Positions 42,001 to 52,885 of a DNA stretch of 64,000 nucleotides are shown piece after piece. The notes beneath the pieces are model-generated. The model saw only the letters and a list, made by a program, of their open reading frames with translations. It made no database searches and was not told where the DNA came from. The stretch's first letter is position 1. Each line of letters begins with the position of its first letter. Made by a program: the position numbers and the translations under genes. The DNA comes from Bedellia somnulentella (lineage: Eukaryota > Arthropoda > Insecta > Lepidoptera > Bedelliidae), in contig OY755188.1 in assembly GCA_963576735.1 (NCBI GenBank), forward strand, positions 13,876,323 through 13,940,322, given 5' to 3'.

Positions 42001-42085
42001 AGATTGAATAGCACTAACCCATTTGGCACCAATTAGTTCTGGATATCCCTTTATAAAATATAGCCGTGAGTATTTCTATGTACAA
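42001..42085 (+). mobile_element. Family A SINE, deleted copy
   Basis: GATTGAATAGCACTAACCCA (5' end) joins to ATAGCCGTGAGTATTTCTAT (tail); nearly all of the middle is lost. Tandem to the previous copy. Confidence 0.65.
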
Positions 42086-42221
42086 AAAAGATTACCCATT
42101 AAAAGTGGCGCTACGATAGGCAAGTCTTCTCTCACGAGAACACAGTGTACAAGCTGAAAGAAGGAAACAATATACAGTGAATCCCTCTGACAAATAAGTA
42201 ACAAAATGTCCCTTGATACAT

Positions 42222-42325
42222 TATATACATATACTCATGGCTACAAAATCCCTAGAAAGAGTAGCCAGGGCTTCAGAATAAGAAATTCCTCTACCACATT
42301 GATCAGGGAAGTTGATTTTGAAGAA
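42222..42325 (-). mobile_element. Family A SINE, 5'-truncated
   Basis: ACATATACTCATGGCTAC, CCCTAGAAAGAGTAGCCAGG and AAGAAATTCCTCTACC in antisense; homology stops at GAAGTTGA. Confidence 0.8.
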
Positions 42326-42724
42326 AGGAGCAGTGACTTTCTAAGTCCCGTATGGTAATGACAGTACTGTCAATAATTGATCCTTTTATAAGGAGAATAA
42401 GTATTTCAGCCACACCTTTAGGTACTTCAACCTAAGCAATATTCTCAACGATACAATTTCAATCACGTTTATAATTTTAATCACATAGTTAACCTTGACT
42501 CTCCAACAATGCTAGTTAAATCATCTCTTCTCTAAATAGCTACGTTTGAAATATCAAATAGTAATGAATATCCATGAGCAATACCTTAACAAATAGGTTA
42601 TATTAGTGCATTGTCGTGTAGAATATCACTACCCCTATTACCCTTAATATAGACATATGCTGTTGAGGAATATTTTTAGACAACTTTACGAAGAATATTT
42701 CCGCAATACATCATATCTATGTAA
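42326..42724. other. Unassigned stretch
   Basis: GTCGTGTAGAATATCACTAC at 42614-42633 may be a 5' scrap of family A; otherwise nothing recognised. Confidence 0.4.
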
Positions 42725-42930
42725 CTTTAACCACTAAGGCTGCACACGCGACTTAAAAAATGAAGTAACTTCTCCTGTTTTCCCAAAATTCCCCTTAACC
42801 ACTCTGCTGAAAAGTATACTTTAAACTGCCCTGGAGTATGAAGAATAATTGTACTAAGTTTCGTTAAAATCCGTCGAGTAGTTTTTGTTTCCATAAGGAA
42901 CATACAAACCGATAGATTGCATTTTTGGCA
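42725..42930 (+). repeat. Dispersed lepidopteran-type repeat remnant
   Basis: AAGTAACTTCTCCTGTTTTC, AAGTTTCGTTAAAATCCGTC and AGTAGTTTTTG..ACATACAAAC are phrases I recall from a widespread insect repeat. Its element class is not visible here. Confidence 0.45.
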
Positions 42931-43346
42931 TCAGTATCGATCACTAATCACTCGTCGATAGTTATTTTGAAAACATATTTCATGTACAGAATTGATTTCT
43001 CTACGGATTTATTATAAGTATAGATTATTTTAAAAGGAGTAACTTTACTCTGTTACAGACGATGTATAAGTACAGTATTTGTCATGATTAACAGTTCTCA
43101 CAATTCTTTCCTTTTATTCCTTAAAAGCTAATACCATTTTCTATATTAGGAATCGTAAGACAACGTATAATATTTCAGCTCTCACAAATACCAAAAACAT
43201 ATCCTTAACTACACTATTAAAATGTCACAACGCTTAAAAGTAAACTCCCGAAACTATTTCACAAATCCACCGTCAAAGTAAAACCGGTCTTATTTCGTTG
43301 AGCTAAAAGTGAAATTAGCAGGAATGTTGTTAGATCGTGTGTTTCG
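42931..43346. other. Unassigned stretch
   Basis: AT-rich, no feature recognised. Confidence 0.35.
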
Positions 43347-43360
43347 GTTGCCATGGCGAC
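43347..43360. promoter_or_regulatory. RFX-type X-box-like palindrome
   Basis: GTTGCCATGGCGAC differs by one base from the symmetrical site bound by RFX factors, which control ciliary genes. It lies at the start of a GC-rich tract (43340-43450). No exon is identified nearby. Confidence 0.3.
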
Positions 43361-44267
43361 TGAAATGTCGTCGCGAGGTGCAATAGTTTAATCTAGCTGC
43401 GCACGACCACACGAAGTCGCCGCCCAGGGGACCTTAGACTGGATTGCACCGCGCAGTGTTTTACTAAACGACGTTTATCTAAATGTTAGTGGAATTGAAA
43501 AGATATAATTTAATTTGTTATATTTTTAAAACGTCATTACGATTCCTGATAAAGTTACGTTTCAACTTAAATAAATTCATGTGTCAATGTTCATACAAAA
43601 ATATATTATATTTTAATGATCAGATAAAATTAATATAATGCAAGGAATTTGCAGAAAGAAGTCAGAGAGAGCAAGTAGAAAATTGATGAATTTAAGGGAA
43701 GTGGGGATGTGAGTGAGGTCGTACACTTCAATCAATCTTTTTTTGAACCACCTTAGTCAGGGTTAAGAGCGTTTGTGTATAGATTTTTTTAAATAAAAAA
43801 ATCATTAATTAACATATTACTCTCATCATTACAGTTCAGTTTCATTTTGAATATCATTTAAATAATCTTTAACTAGCAACAAAACAATATGACAATAAAC
43901 CCCAACATGACTTCAAATAAAATTTTAACACAGACATGATCGTTGGTGCAGTCTCACCGGGTCGTGTTCTCCGGGAGTGTTGCAAACACTGTCTCGCTAA
44001 TAAATATCATCGTTGCGCATCCTCAAACTAATGACAATACAAATAACTTACCGCCACTTTCAGATTATCTCTATTATGAAAAAATGGTAAAATACAGGAT
44101 TGAAAAATGTCACAGTAGTATTTCACACATGCTTGTAGAAGTCATATGTTACGAGAAGGAGAAACTAACTAAGAAATCGAGCAAACAAGGAATCAGTGAC
44201 ATAATGTCAATTTGAAAAAGCATCATATTTGTGTGTCCATATTAAAAAAACTGTCAATCCAAGATGT
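43361..44267. other. Unassigned stretch with a possible LINE scrap
   Basis: The GC-rich tract to 43450 has no frame. At 43655-43710 the reading KKSERASRKLMNLREV resembles the LINE C-terminal region weakly. A 90-codon frame (43943-44215) has no recognised domain. Confidence 0.35.
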
Positions 44268-44400
44268 AGTTCAGCCAGTTTTGGAAGTTGAGTGGGGAAA
44301 GGATTTGCAAGCAAAGGGGATGGGTATATGACCTCATCGCCCTAATATTTTACCTTAAAATACTCCGATACTGTTAGTACTGATTAAGCCGACACTATAA
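44268..44400 (-). mobile_element. Family A SINE, decayed 5' part
   Basis: TTCAGCCAGTTTTGGAAGTT, GAGTGGGGAAAGGAT and ACCTCATCGCCCTAATATT, then AAGCCGACACTAT, in antisense. It abuts the next copy head to tail. Confidence 0.8.
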
Positions 44401-44402
44401 AA

Positions 44403-44624
44403 CATACATATATATACTCACAGCTATAAATGCCTAAAAGGGGTAGCCATAGCTAGAAACTCCTCAGCCACATTTGGAAGTTGATAGGAGACAAGATGGT
44501 AGAAATAAAGTATTGTTGGTGATGGGTCTCCAACCGCATCGCTCAAAATCATCTGAAAAAAGCCCCTTAGTCGCGTCTTACGACACCCGTGGGCAGTAAG
44601 GGGTAATGACATTCTAAGCCGGCT
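44403..44624 (-). mobile_element. Family A SINE, subfamily II
   Basis: Antisense copy with CACCCGTGGGCAGTAAGG and GTAATGACATTCTAAGCCGG. The terminal ACTACACGGC is missing. Confidence 0.92.
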
Positions 44625-45482
44625 ATTTTAATTTGGCCTGTCAATAGACATACAAACTTCCTACGAACAGAATCGTGCAGCATAAAGTGATAGGTGTTAA
44701 AAAAGGAGCTAATTGGCTTCCCTCACGACTTTGATCCAAATTGACAATATTAGAATACGTTTGCGATCATTGATTTGTTAGTCGTTATACTGACACGAAT
44801 GGATTTATAGTAAGACGCGTTTATTTGATGGAGATTGAACATAATTGACCTATCAATAAACTTGGTGTCCATGAGTAAATAATGTATTTTTACTATTCAC
44901 CCACTTCAATGTAGGAAATTATAATTATTTTTCAATCTTAAAACCATAACGGAAATTTCTGAAATAGAAGTCTGTATCTAAATGTGTCTTCATTAAACGT
45001 ATTCCCATCACATCATTTTTATTTAAAACCATAGATTGACATAACTGTTAAAAAATACTTTGAATTATTCCCATAATTATTAGAATTTCAAAACAAATTT
45101 CATTACCTGAGGCCTATAATTACCTTAAGTTACCATCATTACTTACGAAATACATGCAAATTTCAATGCTTCTATATAAACCAATCAAATCAGACAGCTT
45201 AAATTTAACAACATAGATTATATCTCCGGTATTATCTTAAGTGCATTCTAAGCTTCTTGTTATATTTCATCTTATTTTCTAGTCTAGATAATTTATAAGG
45301 TGGCTTATGGCGTGAGAACTGTCATCGCAAATGGACGATCGAGTAATAGAGCTGTTGGTTAATGACCATTGATAATGTTTATCATGTCATGAGCTATGAT
45401 TGAAATGTATCGATTATAATGATTTACATTGATGTAAGCGAATGTTTTGCATTGCTCGAAACATTGTGTTGTATTTTGTAAG
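44625..45482. other. Unassigned stretch
   Basis: AT-rich, no feature recognised. Confidence 0.4.
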
Positions 45483-45575
45483 CTAAACGAGAAGGTGGAC
45501 CGATGTTTTGGTAAAGGAGCAGGAAGCCAATGGATAAAATCTTTGGAGAAAGCCAAAGTCCAGCCGTGGACTAAC
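45483..45575 (+). mobile_element. RTE-like C-terminal/3' remnant
   Basis: AAGGTGGACCGATG, TTGGTAAAGG, AGGAAGCCAATGGAT and AGTCCAGCCGTGGAC match the end of the RTE-like element at 62680-62795 in order. Confidence 0.7.
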
Positions 45576-45587
45576 TCAAAGCATTAT

Positions 45588-45716
45588 TACTAATAATTAA
45601 AGAATAAATAAAGGAAAGAAAAATTTCGACACAGGCGGGGACACATTTCCTTTATTTATTCTTTAATTATTAGTAATAATCCCCACATGAGGTTTTCATG
45701 AACAAAAAGATTTAAA
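45588..45716 (+). mobile_element. Family C SINE with 5' inversion (twin priming)
   Basis: Between two perfect 12-bp target repeats TCAAAGCATTAT (45576-45587 and 45717-45728) lie an inverted family C segment (to about 45640) and a direct one (from about 45644). Because of this the arms 45583-45617 and 45646-45680 form a perfect 35-bp inverted repeat with a 28-base loop. The direct part ends at the usual AAAAAGATTTAAA. Confidence 0.9.
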
Positions 45717-45753
45717 TCAAAGCATTATGTTCAGAATTAAGTTAGTTGTTACT

Positions 45754-45870
45754 CACGCCATTGGTTCCCATTGGGGTAGGCAGAGACAATCAATCGCCAC
45801 TTTGTATGATTCTGACAAACCTCTCTAGCTTCGTTTACATTTATCAATCTTTTATTCTTCATACTTCGTT
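45754..45870 (-). mobile_element. LINE 3'-end fragment
   Basis: CTCACGCCATTGGTTCCCAT, TGGGGTAGGCAGAGAC and CGCCACTTTGTATGATTC, then CTTCGTTTACATTTATC: antisense last 30 codons of the LINE plus hairpin. Confidence 0.85.
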
Positions 45871-46492
45871 AATCTTTACATAATTATAATTTTTGTTCTG
45901 TTGTTAGAAAACGCATGGTGGTAACTAGCATGGTTATACGATATGAAGCCATGGGTTGGTCAAAATAACTAATCAACATAATTTATGCCCATACAGTGCA
46001 CCGTATACTACTGGGAATAATACTGAGGATCTGACTAGCACTCCACAGAAGACAGTCGTTATATTAGATAAGCCAAAAACTGCACTACATTGGCAGGTCA
46101 AGAAAAACTCAGAATATCAATGAAATAACTACCGTATACATTCCGAGCCACATAAATTAAACACAACAGTAGTAAGTCGATACGCCCTATATAGTGGATG
46201 TTCCATAATTTATTGCCTCGAGAAATCAATGCCGGACTGCAAGTGTTCGAGGCAAAGGTTAGAGTTGAAAACAATTAAAACCCGTGGGAGCCTCCTACGA
46301 ATAGGCTGCTGAGGAAGTGGATTCTGTCATGATTAACAGTTTGAGGGAAACGAGTTTATTTTGTAACGGAGAATTTATAAGACTATTTTTTTAGCTTAGC
46401 ATAGATGATGTTGATCGTAACATACTATATACGATTTTAAAATGGATAAGTAAAAGTTATTCTTATTCGCGGACTCAAAATTGTTAATAATA
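45871..46492. other. Unassigned stretch
   Basis: No feature recognised. Confidence 0.4.
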
Positions 46493-46626
46493 CATATTCA
46501 TACATACATATTCTCACGGCTATAAATCCCTAGATGGGGTAGCCAGAGCTGAGGAATTAGAAATTCCTCAGCCACTTTTGGAAAGTTTAGAGGGGAAAAG
46601 ATGGTAAAATAAAGGTTGTTGGTGAT
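46493..46626 (-). mobile_element. Family A SINE cut by a family C insertion or junction
   Basis: Antisense 3' half is intact up to GGTTGTTGGTGAT, where family C sequence begins abruptly. No continuation of this A copy is found beyond. Confidence 0.9.
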
Positions 46627-46765
46627 ACCTCGGGTATACGCCCCCGTCGCTCTTGCCAATTGAGCTACCGTGAGCTACGGGGCGTATACCCGAGGTCGCG
46701 GGTTTGATTCCCGCCTGTGTCGAAATTTTTCTTTCCTTTAATTGATGTTTGGTATATATTTGCAA
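46627..46765 (+). mobile_element. Family C SINE head, inverted duplication
   Basis: ACCTCGGGTATACGCCCC (46627-46644) pairs perfectly with 46679-46696. The left arm continues as the antisense tRNA-like 5' half (A box TAGCTCAATTGG on the minus strand). The right arm continues in sense through B box GGTTTGATTCC and CGCCTGTGTCGA to TTTTTCTTTCC. The body beyond TTTAATTGATG is missing. Confidence 0.82.
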
Positions 46766-46775
46766 TTATTTAATT

Positions 46776-47026
46776 GCCGTGTAGTGCCGGCTTAGAATGT
46801 CGCTACCCCTTTCTACCCACGGGTATCGCAAGAGGCGACTAAGGGTATTGGGGCTTTTTACTGGATTTTTGGGCGATGCGGTTGGAGACCCAACACCAAA
46901 AACCTTTATTTTACCGCCTTTTCCCCACTCAACTTCCAAATGTGGCTGAGGATTTGATAATTCCTTGGCTCTGGCTACCCCTTCTAGGGAATTATAGCCG
47001 TGAGTATATATATGTATGAATTTATG
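46776..47026 (+). mobile_element. Family A SINE, subfamily II, with target-site duplication
   Basis: GCCGTGTAGTGCCGGC start, GTCGCTACCCC, full body and tail. A perfect 10-bp repeat TATTTAATTG (46767-46776 and 47027-47036) bounds it; the G may belong to either. Confidence 0.96.
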
Positions 47027-47036
47027 TATTTAATTG

Positions 47037-47835
47037 GGTTTAAAAATGAAGTGTATTATTAAAGAGAAGATAAATTTTTCATAATCTATTGTTCGGAATG
47101 CATTCGAAACATAAAATGCCAAACTTTTTAAATTATTTGCACACTTTCTCACCACTATATCTAATTTGGTAACTAAAAGAGACCTTTATTTTGAATTTCG
47201 TAATACTAAAGACAATAGCTGACGAAAATGTTACACAAAACACTATACATTACGAGATGAACCCCACAAATGGCGGCCGGAACAGAATCGCGGTACCTCC
47301 GACATTTTTCAAATGTACCAATCAACGCCTACGTTCTATTGTGGCTCGACCTTTTACCTTCGATGCCTTTTATACCTCTCGATGCGACTTATAGGCGCGG
47401 TTGTAGGGTGATGAATGTAGTGGTTTTTGTAGAAATTGCATTTATTTTTGTTATTTTTGCCTTATCCTTATTTTTATTTCATAGTTGGCATATCAAATAG
47501 ACATCAAAATATAAAGAGTAAATATTTGATAAATTGTGTACACTCTAGAGTAAAATGATACTCTCAAATGAGGACCATACTGTATTACCCACAATTTCAA
47601 TTATGTAGTTAAAATTTTAGAGTTTACAAAAACAAAATAAAAATATTAAAATAAAATAATCGATTAAGTAAAAAACTTAAAAAGCATAGAATTTATCGAA
47701 ATAATAAGTACAGAGTAAAAAAACAAAAACTTTTTTTCTTAAAATTCACTTCATTGAAAAATCCTTACACTTCAAACACAAACCTAAAACAACACCCTAC
47801 CATAACTTCCCGCTCAATAAATAATTATCCCATAG
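47037..47835. other. Unassigned unique-looking DNA
   Basis: A tract with ACAAATGGCGGCCGGAAC (47268-47285) resembles a YY1/Pho-type motif context. Overlapping frames of 67 and 76 codons (47191-47500) are not supported as genes. Confidence 0.35.
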
Positions 47836-47950
47836 CACTTACCGCTAAATGTAGCCTAGAGTCGCGTCATGTATTAATAGTTCCGCGCTATCTTCATTGC
47901 GGTCCGATAGCGGTAAAGCGCTACATTAGCGGAGCACGGTCACGAACTGA
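47836..47950 (-). promoter_or_regulatory. Candidate promoter and non-coding first exon
   Basis: On the minus strand an arthropod-type initiator TCAGTT (47945-47950) is followed 106 bp later by a strong splice donor CG|GTAAGTG (GT at 47841-47842). The tract between is GC- and CpG-richer than the surroundings and belongs to no repeat. No TATA box or consensus downstream element was seen and the following exon is not in view. Confidence 0.35.
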
Positions 47951-49083
47951 ACGGACAGCCTGTATAGGTGTGCGTGAAATAAGATTTACACCTACCGCTT
48001 GTAGTTTATGATTTGGTCATATTTTCTAGTGCAAGATTTTTGTTGGCGATTGTTTTTGCGTTGATCATCGAAATGTTGCACTTGTGAAAATGCTAAAATA
48101 GTATATTTCATTACAAGTGCGGAATGGCTGTCATTGCAAAGAGTTCCGACAAATGTCAATCCGCAACAGTGAGTTGTAATGACGGTTCCGCACGTGTATT
48201 GAACGACTATTTTTATTACAGTTGCGAAAAAATTAAGCAATGTGATAAAATAGTAAAAACACAACAAACAACTAAAATTGCAGAGAAAATTTCTGGAAAA
48301 TGGCGCCAAGCGTAGACTATAGAGAAAGTAGACTTTAAACAGAGATTTTTTTAACCCATTCTTGTGGATTCAGGAGACTATGCCCATACTACCGTCTACA
48401 GTAGAATCTTTCTATTGATATGAAATGAAAATGGAATTAAGTGACATGAAATGAAATGAAACCCAACTCATTCAATCAAATCATTAAATCTAATATTCAA
48501 ACAAATTAGTAGCTTCTTTTTAGAAATATATCTACGTATTTGCATGAAACATAAAAACTATTATTTTATTTTTTTAAAACTTCATGGTTGGTTTTCTTTA
48601 TAATATACATTATTTTTCCTACAAACCAACCTTTAAAGTTACAAAATTTAAATTGTTGATACTACTACTCTACTTCCTTAGTTGTTATTTTATTTTACTT
48701 TTATTTTACTCTGTCTTGTTAGGTTTTTTCACAATATTATTATTATTATTAACTAGGGTACTTTATAAATATTTAAGAGTTTAACGTTTACACGCATAAA
48801 TTAAATAAATAAAAAAAAAGCTGTCAACACACAATTAAGGACATTGTAACTAGAACATAAGGCATTAAGCATGTTATTTATCATGTACTGTTTCATGTCT
48901 GTAGTGTGATGCATATAAATAAATAAATAAATAAATTTTGACAGTTGGGAAAGAAAACGCACTAGTGCGGGAATGGCAAAAAAAGCGCGAGTGCGTAATA
49001 AATAGCCCACATTCCGAACGATATACGTCCCTGCAATACGCCACTTTTTGAGCAACTGTATTAAAAATACACTTTTAAGAGTC
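47951..49083. other. Unassigned unique-looking DNA
   Basis: Overlapping frames on both strands at 47992-48315 (105 and 63 codons) cannot both be real; neither has a known domain. An (AAAT)n run lies at 48915-48937. Confidence 0.35.
48915..48937. repeat. (AAAT)n microsatellite
   Basis: Five to six ATAA/AAAT units in a row. Confidence 0.85.
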
Positions 49084-49155
49084 AGAAGCTTTGCCAGGAT
49101 CGTACGAAGTGGCGATAGATAAAATCTTTGTCTGCCTCATAAGTTTCCTTTAGTA
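49084..49155 (+). mobile_element. LINE 3'-end remnant
   Basis: GCTTTGCCAGGATCGTACGA and AGTGGCGATAGAT, then TCTGCCTCATAAG, match the last codons and start of the hairpin. Confidence 0.7.
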
Positions 49156-49261
49156 CTAGATTTTTCTATTGCTATTGGATTCTGCTTTGATTGTTTATAT
49201 GTTAAATTATCATCGTATACTTTTTATGGCGTCGCTGATAGAAAAGATTGATTTCAAAAGT

Positions 49262-49320
49262 AATGCTAGAGATTTGTCAGGATTGTGCAACTGACAATCT
49301 ATAGTCTCCTAGCCCTAAAG
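49262..49320 (+). mobile_element. LINE 3'-end remnant
   Basis: AATGCTAGAGATTTGTCAGG, ATTGTGCAACTGACAATCTA and TAGTCTCCTAGCCC match the same region with a small gap. Confidence 0.62.
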
Positions 49321-49377
49321 CTGCCAAGTAGAGTAAATAACTACGACTAGTAAGCTAGATCTAGGTTTTAGTTAAGA

Positions 49378-49630
49378 ATTTGATAAATTTTGGGTAGATC
49401 AGAACTTGATAGATTTTGGGTATATCAGTACTTGATAGATTTTGGGTAGATCAGAACTTAATAGATTTTGGGTATATCAGTACTTGATAGATTTTGGGTA
49501 GATCAGAACTTGATAGATTTTGGGTATATCAGTACTTGATAGATTTTGGGTATATCAGTACTTCATAGATTTTGAGTAGATTAGAACTTGATAGATTTTA
49601 GGTCGATCAGAACTTGATAGATTTTGGGGC
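49378..49630. repeat. 26-bp minisatellite, about 9.7 units
   Basis: Units keep exact 26-bp spacing from 49397 to 49630 with no indels. Two variants, GATCAGAACTTGATAG and TATCAGTACTTGATAG, alternate for the first six units, then run B, A, A. This gives a 52-bp higher-order period. Confidence 0.95.
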
Positions 49631-49896
49631 CGCTTAAGTCGTTCGTTTTTAGACAAGCTTTTGATGACTTGACAACAATTAAAGGTTTTTTTTCTATTAA
49701 AATATATAATAGTTTGGTTTACACAACACAGAATCTTCGCGCTATTCTTTGCAAAGGCGCCAGAGTTATCCATTCTACTAAAGATCGCGAGAAACTGTGC
49801 TAATTTTGTTAAGTTAATTCACTTTTGGTGAAATAATGCATCCACGTAATTTTAACAGCCCAATCGCCGCCGTTTATATTTGTTTGCATAATTTGC

Positions 49897-50055
49897 GTAC
49901 TGTCAGCTTAGAAAAGCTCTATTTAATTTTATTAGAGGCAATTATTTATTTTTGGGCGTTTATTCTGTCTCCAATAATATATTTTACCATCTTTTCATAC
50001 ATTACTTTTCTAAGCGACTGAAGAATGTATAACTCTGAAGTTGTGGCAGCCATAC
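49897..50055 (+). mobile_element. Family A SINE, decayed
   Basis: GTACTGTCAGCTTAGAAAAG, TATTTTTGGGCG, TTTTACCATCTTTTCATAC and AAGCGACTGAAGAATG keep plus-strand order; the tail is lost. Confidence 0.7.
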
Positions 50056-50504
50056 ACCACTATTTTAGATATTATTCACCACCAGTTATGCTGCAAGTTG
50101 CAATATTTTTGCTGTTCAATCCGGCAAAACGCAAACAACAATTATCTCGCTACTCGTGACGCAACACGCGTAATCACATATTTATAGCCGTAAAAATGTA
50201 GCTATAATAATGAAACAAAAAGCTCAATATCACGGTTATTTTACTCACAACATTCACACATTAACCCTTGTTTATTTGAGGTATAAATTGAATACTCGGA
50301 TGGTCCAGAACGACCCACCCACATTAACAAGTTAATCACACGCTAATGAATTCAGGTGCGTGGGCGCAGACGCGAATGAATACGGTCCTGTATATATTTG
50401 CGGTGGGGTATCGTCCGATGTGATCTTATACTGGACTTTGTTGCTTTATTATTTAAATTAATTAATGTTTACTGAGGTATTATATTTTTAACTCAACTCA
50501 AAAA
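50056..50504. other. Unassigned stretch
   Basis: No feature recognised; GC-richer around 50350-50420. Confidence 0.4.
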
Positions 50505-50668
50505 TTCACGTGGTTGGCAGAGGTACTTATACTTCTGAACATCGCGTGATATTGTCACCTGGTATTCACAGTACTAATGTTTTGCTTGAACAGTGTACTC
50601 ACATGACGGGGGCAGGCCTATCGCCGTTTTGTACGAATACACTGTCACATAACTAAGTACAACTCAGC
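50505..50668 (-). mobile_element. Family B SINE, headless fragment
   Basis: GTTGGCAGAGGTACTTATAC, CGCGTGATATTGTCACCTGG and GGCAGGCCTATCGCCGTTTT in antisense, ending AAGTACAACTCAGCC. Confidence 0.9.
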
Positions 50669-50809
50669 CTTAGAGTAGATGTACAAAAAATAATTTATTT
50701 TTAATATCAGCACACATATTGTTTTTTTTTGTCAGCGAATGTAATTATAATAATATGAGATATTATGATGATGGTGTAGGGAACTGATACTAAGATGTAA
50801 TTAAAGATA

Positions 50810-51018
50810 ATCTTATACTCGGATGGGCCGCATTTTGTGGCGAATGCTCCTCTGGAACGGCTCGACAGATTTTAAGCACAGTGATCATGTGGACATTGCT
50901 TAGCGTCGTAAGAAATCGATGGATAAGATGTCGCATGGCGTGATCGAACCTACCTAACTTAACCTAACTTGCTCAGTTCAATTTATTTCAATAGCAATTT
51001 GCATTGAAACCTTAGTGT
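50810..51018 (+). repeat. Family F dispersed repeat, copy 2
   Basis: CTCCTCTGGAACGGCTCGAC, ACAGTGATCATGTGGACATT and CAATTTATTTCAATAGC parallel the copy at 20626-20955; about 145 bp of that copy's middle are absent here. Confidence 0.6.
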
Positions 51019-51029
51019 TTAATAGTATT

Positions 51030-51118
51030 TTAAAATCAGTTCAGGCTTCTATAACGGAAATAAATGTTGCTAGGCCAGCGGCAGCGTGCTGGACTGTTAC
51101 CAAATTACCCCGTTCAAG
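51030..51118 (+). mobile_element. Family H repeat fragment
   Basis: TTCTATAACGGAAATAAATG, GGCAGCGTGCTGGACTG and TACCAAATTACCCCG align with the family H body, CAGCGTGGTGGACTGTGGCC. Confidence 0.6.
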
Positions 51119-51469
51119 ATATATTATAAAAGATAAAGATAAAAGATATTTATTTGTTACCAAACACAATAATAACATATAGAAATATTACAATTTAAAA
51201 AGAAAAGATGGCAACAAAAAGGCAAAGTACCTCAGCTAGGTTCCCAACATTATCCGCAGGACACTGCTGGGGAGCTGGTTTTCTGGTACCGCCTGTAACT
51301 TACATACTAAGTCCGGCATAATCAGTTATTAGTTTACCTAACCTTATACCACTCGTTGTAACTGTGCTACTGTTATAGTAACAGAGTATAAAACCACGCT
51401 TTTGGCCAACTTAACGCAGTAATTAAACATGAAGATAAATAATTATACACAGATCAAGTTAGCCCCGAA
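51119..51469. other. Unassigned stretch
   Basis: No feature recognised apart from short A-rich repeats (AAAGATAAAGATAAAAGATA). Confidence 0.4.
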
Positions 51470-51660
51470 CTAAGTAAGACCAACTACTCAGCAAAATATA
51501 TCGTATGTATATTATATAATACACCTATAAATTACATCCAAGACTAAGAAATAACAATTCATGCTCATCACATAAATATTGCTCTAAGCGGGGATCGAAC
51601 CGGCAACCTCCGGACCCAGAAGCTCGTCAATTAACCACTCGGCCGCCTGGCGTCGTAGGA
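51470..51660 (-). mobile_element. Family D tRNA-derived SINE
   Basis: On the minus strand A box CGGCCGAGTGG and B box GGTTCGATCCCCG are well preserved. TTAGTCTTGGATG and ATATATTTTGCTGAGTA follow, as in the copy at 12702-12910. Confidence 0.8.
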
Positions 51661-51679
51661 ATAATCACTATTCTTAACA

Positions 51680-51926
51680 TACATACATACAAATACTCAC
51701 GGCTATAAATCCCTAAAAGGGGTTGCCAGAGCTGAGAAATTAGAAATTTCTCAGCCACTTTTGGAAGTTAAGTGGGGAAAAGATGGTAGAATAAAGGTTG
51801 TTGGTGATGGGTCTCCAACCGCATTGCCCAAAAATCCCTTAAAAAGCTCCAATACCGTTAGTCGCCTCTTACGTACACCCACCGGAAGAAATGGGGTAAT
51901 GCTATTCTAAGCCGACACTACACAGC
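51680..51926 (-). mobile_element. Family A SINE, full length
   Basis: Antisense subfamily I copy with intact CATA tail, GGGGTTGCCAGAGC hairpin side and CACTACACAGC end, 20 bp from the family D head. Confidence 0.95.
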
Positions 51927-52885
51927 TACAGACTGTTCAAAACTTAAAGTCTTTTTAATAATTTTTAAGGTGATCAAAGTAGAGTATAGGCACATTTAGG
52001 ATCTAAGTCCTGTACGGGTCTTGGCCTATCATTTGTCCCCGCTAATTATACAGCCTGCAATTTGTACGCACTAATAACAATATCAGCCTTTGTTTTAATA
52101 CTTATGCATATGCAACATATTGTTGGATTTAGTTTATCATTTTTGCATATGACACTGACATTTGTTTCGCATGAACAAAATTTCTAATATTATTTTGAAA
52201 TGGTATTATATAAACTTGAAACTTTGTTGCACTCCAATAGTAAATATGTTACACATATTACTATTTATTGCTCAATAAACAAGAAAAATCTTCAACTTAA
52301 GTTTCTTAGCCTCAGCTGAAATAAAATAAAAACATCTTGTGATTTGACCATATGTTTTTTATTTTTATTTTAGTTTAGGCTAAGAACCTTACTATACTTT
52401 CTCAGTTTGATCTAGGTACGACACTTTTTAAATATTAATTATTTTAAAAATTACAATATTTTAGATAAGTATTCCTTAGGCAAAGTTGTTTAGTTTGATG
52501 TTTTTTTTTTAATATAAAAAGGGTATGTTTTAAAAACGAGGTCTAGGCCAATTGGCTGTTAATATGTTACTGAAGTATCCTTGTAACTCATTTCATATGG
52601 CTGGACACCTATCAAGAATGTTCTTTTATTATACAAGCTTTTCTCCATCCAAATTCCTAAAGTATTTAAGGAGGCTTTTTTGTAGTAAAACAAAATATTA
52701 AAAATAAAATCGAACTATAAAATCCTGACTTCATCTTATCTACTTAATGAAACAGTTTCCTAGGCATAGGCAACGGCTCTACTCTTGCATTTCTGCATTG
52801 CTTTCTCATTATTATTATTTAAGTCGGATTTTAGCTTTCAAGTATTTTTTTAACAAGTATACTTATCAAACTATAGCTAACCATC
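51927..52885. other. Unassigned AT-rich stretch
   Basis: No feature recognised. Confidence 0.4.

Noticed and set aside
47992..48309. 105-codon minus-strand and overlapping 63-codon plus-strand genes
   Set aside because: The frames overlap on opposite strands, have no domain, and at most one could be real; not supported.
49378..49630. CRISPR array
   Set aside because: Units are contiguous 26-bp repeats with no spacers, in a eukaryotic context.
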